Of a stretch of 64,000 bases of DNA, positions 61,386-64,000 are shown piece after piece. The stretch is from Brevibacterium siliguriense (GTDB lineage: Bacteria > Actinomycetota > Actinomycetes > Actinomycetales > Brevibacteriaceae). Position 1 is the first letter of the stretch. Each line of letters begins with the position of its first letter. A program made the translations under genes and the position numbers. The DNA is taken from contig NZ_LT629766.1 in NCBI RefSeq assembly GCF_900105315.1, forward strand, positions 682,001 to 746,000. Reading direction: 5' to 3'. The notes beneath the pieces are model-generated. The model made no database searches. It was not told the origin of the DNA and saw only the letters and a program-made list of their open reading frames with translations.

Positions 61386-61961
61386 TCAGGCTGTCTGCCG
61401 ATCGCTGGAAAGCATCCCGAAGATGAGGGTGTCGGTCCATTCGCCCTTCGACCACCAGTCCTTGCGCAGGTGCGCTTCTTCCCGCATCCCGATCCTGCGA
61501 GCCAGATTCGCCGAGGCGATGTTCCGGGAATCCATCTGTGCGAACACCCGGTGGAGGCCGTAATGGTCGAAGGCGACGTTGAGGACCGCGATGGCTGCTT
61601 CGGTGGCAAATCCATGGCCGCTGGCCGCCGGGTCGAGGATCCAGCCGATCTCGGCCTTCTCGTCACTGCCGTCTTCGAGCCAGATCGCAATGTCCCCGAT
61701 GACGTGCGAGCCTTCAAGGAAGTCGAGACCGTCGGCGGTCTCGATGACCAGGGCCAGGGCACGCGATTCGGTATCGAGCCCCGTGCGCCGCATGCGTTCT
61801 GAGACCTTGGTCCGGGCCACCTCGGCGGTCCAGGGATCTTCGAGGAGGAACCGGGAGACGTCCTCGCGGGAGAAGATCCGCAGCTGCTCCTCGGCGTCGG
61901 ATTCGACATAGGTGCGCAACCGCAGTCGGTCGGTGGTCAGCGGGAGATCAAGTGGGTCCAT
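61386..61961 (-). CDS. GNAT-family N-acetyltransferase (RimJ/RimL-like)
   Basis: A 191-residue acetyltransferase. LTTDRLRLRTYVESDAEE begins the fold and IGWILDPAASGHGFATEA contains the acetyl-CoA loop (Q/RxxGxG/A type); ARRIGMREEAHLRKD is the conserved last strand-helix. ATG 61961 starts the usual N-terminus. Members modify ribosomal proteins or small amines. It stands alone between two same-strand genes. Confidence 0.85.
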   Translation of the reverse strand: MDPLDLPLTTDRLRLRTYVESDAEEQLRIFSREDVSRFLLEDPWTAEVARTKVSERMRRTGLDTESRALALVIETADGLDFLEGSHVIGDIAIWLEDGSDEKAEIGWILDPAASGHGFATEAAIAVLNVAFDHYGLHRVFAQMDSRNIASANLARRIGMREEAHLRKDWWSKGEWTDTLIFGMLSSDRQTA

Positions 61962-62139
61962 GTGCCTACTCTGCCAGGTCGACCTGTGGAGACGACGAAC
62001 GATGCCGGTGAATGGCACGATTTCGCGGGTGCGTGGATGAGGTGAGCGAGCGGACGGTCTCCAAGCTGCTCTGTCCTCACACAAGACGGGCAGAGAGAAC
62101 GTGACACCTGAGTCAAATCTCCGTCCGGCCCGAGCGTCG

Positions 62140-63281
62140 TCACTTCCTCAGCGCCTGCCCCCACGTCAGCTTCGGTCCCGACTTCAGAATCGAGCGCTCG
62201 AAGATCCGCGTGGCCAGCAGCAGGGCCAGCAGAGTGGTGACGATGAGGATGAGCAGGGAGACCAGCGGTTCCCACCAGGCGATCGTGCCGAGGAAGACTC
62301 GCATCGGCACTGCCACCGCTGCGGAGAACGGAATGTAGGACAGCACCGCCATGACAGTTTCATTCGACGAGAAGATGATGACGCCCATGTACGGCAGGAA
62401 GATGAGCATCATGATCGGCGTGCTCGTCGACGGCAGATCCTCGGTGCGCGAGACCATCGACGCCGCGGCCGCGTAGAGGGCGGCGACCATGACGAAGCCG
62501 ACGATGAAGAGCGGGACGAACCAGGCGATCGGCTCTGCGACCTTGCCGAGTACGAGGTCGTTTCCGCTGATGGCGGCGCCTGCAAGGACCGCGACCGCGG
62601 TGAGTCCGATCTGCGCGAAAGCGAGGATCGTACAGGCGATGACCTTGCCGAACATGAGCACCCGCGCCGAGGTGGACGCGAGCAGGATCTCCACGATCCG
62701 CGACTGCTTCTCCTCCACTACGGACGAAGCGATCGTGTTCCCGAACGTCATCGCGGCCATGAAGAACACCAAACCGAGGCCGAGCCCGATGAAGTAGGTG
62801 AGCGCTGGGTCAGGGGCGTCGGGATCGAGGAGCTCGACCTCGGGGTGAGGCTGAGCGCCCCGATGAGTGATTCCGGTGCCGAGCGCAGGGACAGCACCGC
62901 GACCCCGGTCGGCGAATTCTGCGATTCGACGACTGCTGATTCGACCTTTTCGGAGGTGATCAGGGCTTTCGCCTCGTCGATGTCATCGACGGCGACGGCT
63001 TCGATATCCTCGATCCCCTCGATCGCCTTCGCCCCCGCCGAGGTGACCGCCACCTTGTCCGTGGAGGAGAACAATGAGGGCAGCGCTCCGGAGACCCCGA
63101 CGAGGACACCGAAGAGGATGATGCTCAGAATAGTCGAGACCATGAAGGCCTTCGACTTCAGCCGCACCATGATCTCGCGTTCGATGACGAGCCCGATCGC
63201 GGTGGTGAATCCGGCGCGGTTCGTGCCGGCGGTGGGAGTGCGTGGGCTGTCGGCGGTCGTGGTCGTATCGATGGTGCTCAT
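62140..63281 (-). pseudogene. NatB-like ABC permease, single-base frameshift
   Basis: The frame from ATG 63281 gives a first helix (KAFMVSTILSIILFGVLVGVSG) and a soluble loop up to SLIGALSL, then drifts into nonsense. From about 62857 the next frame continues QPHPEVELLDPDAPDPALTY, then five helices starting YFIGLGLGLVFFMAAMTFG and VVEEKQSRIVEILLAS, the hallmark of NatB/YhaP-type permeases. One more G in the GGGG at 62858-62861 (CCCC on the plus strand) gives 380 residues, the expected size. Overlap by ATGA with the upstream ATPase gene supports one operon. Confidence 0.85.
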
Positions 63282-64000
63282 GCCTGCGTGACCTCCTGGA
63301 AGAGACGATTGAGAGCAACTTCGTGCGGAGCGAAGGACGACACTGAGGAGACGGTGAGCGCTTTGCGCAGAACCGCCTCGGCAGAATCGGCATCAGGAGC
63401 CGTGAACCTGGCCCAGTTGCCGTCGAGTTCGATGACGGAGATATCGGGCAGGCCACGCACCCAGCCGAGGTCGGCATCCGTCTGCAGCGTCCACTCGGGC
63501 ATGCTGCGCTGACGGCGCAGTTCCGAGGTGGTGCCGGCTGCGACGAGGCGGCCGTCATTGATGATGACGAGATCATCGACGAGGCGTTCGACGAGGTCGA
63601 GCTGATGGCTGGAGAAGAGGACCGGGGCACCCGAGGAGGCAAAGTCGGAGAGGACGTTCAGGGTGCGTTCGACGGCTACGGGGTCGAGACCGGAGAACGG
63701 TTCGTCGAGGACGAGCGCCTGCGGATCGTGAATGAGGGCCGCGGCGATCTGGACCTTCTGCTGATTGCCGAGGCTGACCGATTCGAGGGTGTCGGTGGGT
63801 TCGCCTTTGAGCTCGAGCTGTTCGAGGAGCTCGAGTCCGCGCTTCTTCGCCGTTTGGCGGGTGAGTCCGTGGAAGCGGGCGAGGTAGACGAGCTGATCGA
63901 TGATCGGCATCTTGGGGTAGAGACCGCGTTCCTCGGGCATGTAGCCGATCGCGCTGCGGTGGTCCGCGGCGATGGGGGTGCCGTCGACGAGGATGCGCCC
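63278..64000 (-). CDS. NatA-like ABC transporter ATP-binding protein, N-terminus cut by window edge
   Basis: The frame is open through base 64000, so the true start and Walker A lie outside. Visible are IGYMPEERGLYPKM, the Q-loop zone of sodium-export-type ATPases, signature VSLGNQQKVQIAAAL and Walker B LVLDEPFSGLD, then a C-terminal domain of about 90 residues typical of YhaQ/NatA. An NQQ instead of GQQ in the signature is common in this subfamily. It pairs with the frameshifted permease. Confidence 0.88.
   Translation of the reverse strand, partial: GRILVDGTPIAADHRSAIGYMPEERGLYPKMPIIDQLVYLARFHGLTRQTAKKRGLELLEQLELKGEPTDTLESVSLGNQQKVQIAAALIHDPQALVLDEPFSGLDPVAVERTLNVLSDFASSGAPVLFSSHQLDLVERLVDDLVIINDGRLVAAGTTSELRRQRSMPEWTLQTDADLGWVRGLPDISVIELDGNWARFTAPDADSAEAVLRKALTVSSVSSFAPHEVALNRLFQEVTQA

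Noticed and set aside
1-64000. Insertion sequences, phage genes, CRISPR arrays, further tRNA or rRNA genes
   Set aside because: I looked for transposase motifs, repeat-spacer periodicity and tRNA cloverleafs and saw none apart from tRNA-Sec.

Overview
The window is high-GC (roughly two thirds G+C), almost wholly coding DNA with GNTG-rich Shine-Dalgarno starts. It carries actinobacterial families: PucR/CdaR regulators, a DtxR-type iron box, GabD1-type aldehyde dehydrogenase, secreted transglycosylase-like proteins and DUF2332. A Brevibacterium-like actinomycete fits best, but this is judged from gene content and style, not from a search. I see no insertion sequence, phage gene, CRISPR array or rRNA.

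Layout. 1-4.2 kb is a complete selenocysteine cassette: selD (running off the left edge), the selenocysteine tRNA, selA and selB. 4.5-8.4 kb holds a succinate-semialdehyde dehydrogenase, a MarR/SDR pair and a secreted transglycosylase-like protein. 8.4-14.4 kb is a catabolic operon (MHS transporter, ThDP enzyme, M20 amidohydrolase) with a divergent PucR-type regulator. 14.5-20.6 kb holds a DUF2332 protein, an ACS-family transporter with a GlcD-type oxidase, a LysR and a DMT exporter. 20.6-22.4 kb is a decayed siderophore locus around a DtxR-like box. 22.4-30.1 kb has D-serine dehydratase, two proline/glutamine-rich membrane proteins, an APC permease and a small membrane protein.

30-45 kb looks like an N-methylated proline (proline betaine / hydroxyproline betaine) utilisation island. 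It has a Rieske oxygenase and its reductase, an operon of N-demethylase flavoprotein, proline-racemase-family epimerase and dipeptide-type ABC importer (dppBCDFA), LysR and GntR regulators, and a ProP-like symporter. The proposed order is import, oxidative removal of the first N-methyl group, flavin-dependent removal of the second, and epimerisation into proline or hydroxyproline catabolism.

45-49.7 kb has a sigma-factor-like protein fused to a membrane anchor and a repeat tail, an Orn/Lys/Arg-type decarboxylase and a LysR. 49.7-55.8 kb is a probable mevalonate-degradation operon: class II HMG-CoA reductase, HMG-CoA lyase and a TctA-like transporter, behind a GAF-PucR regulator. 55.9-64 kb holds an AlaA-type aminotransferase, a TetR-regulated ABC exporter, an AAT-family permease, a GNAT acetyltransferase and a NatAB-like ABC system cut by the right edge.

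Three genes (siderophore-interacting protein, dppB, the NatB-like permease) are each split by exactly one missing base in a G run. A fourth gene, the siderophore-binding lipoprotein, has a similar shift plus a large internal deletion. Homopolymer under-calling would explain the single-base shifts; the internal deletion it cannot explain.
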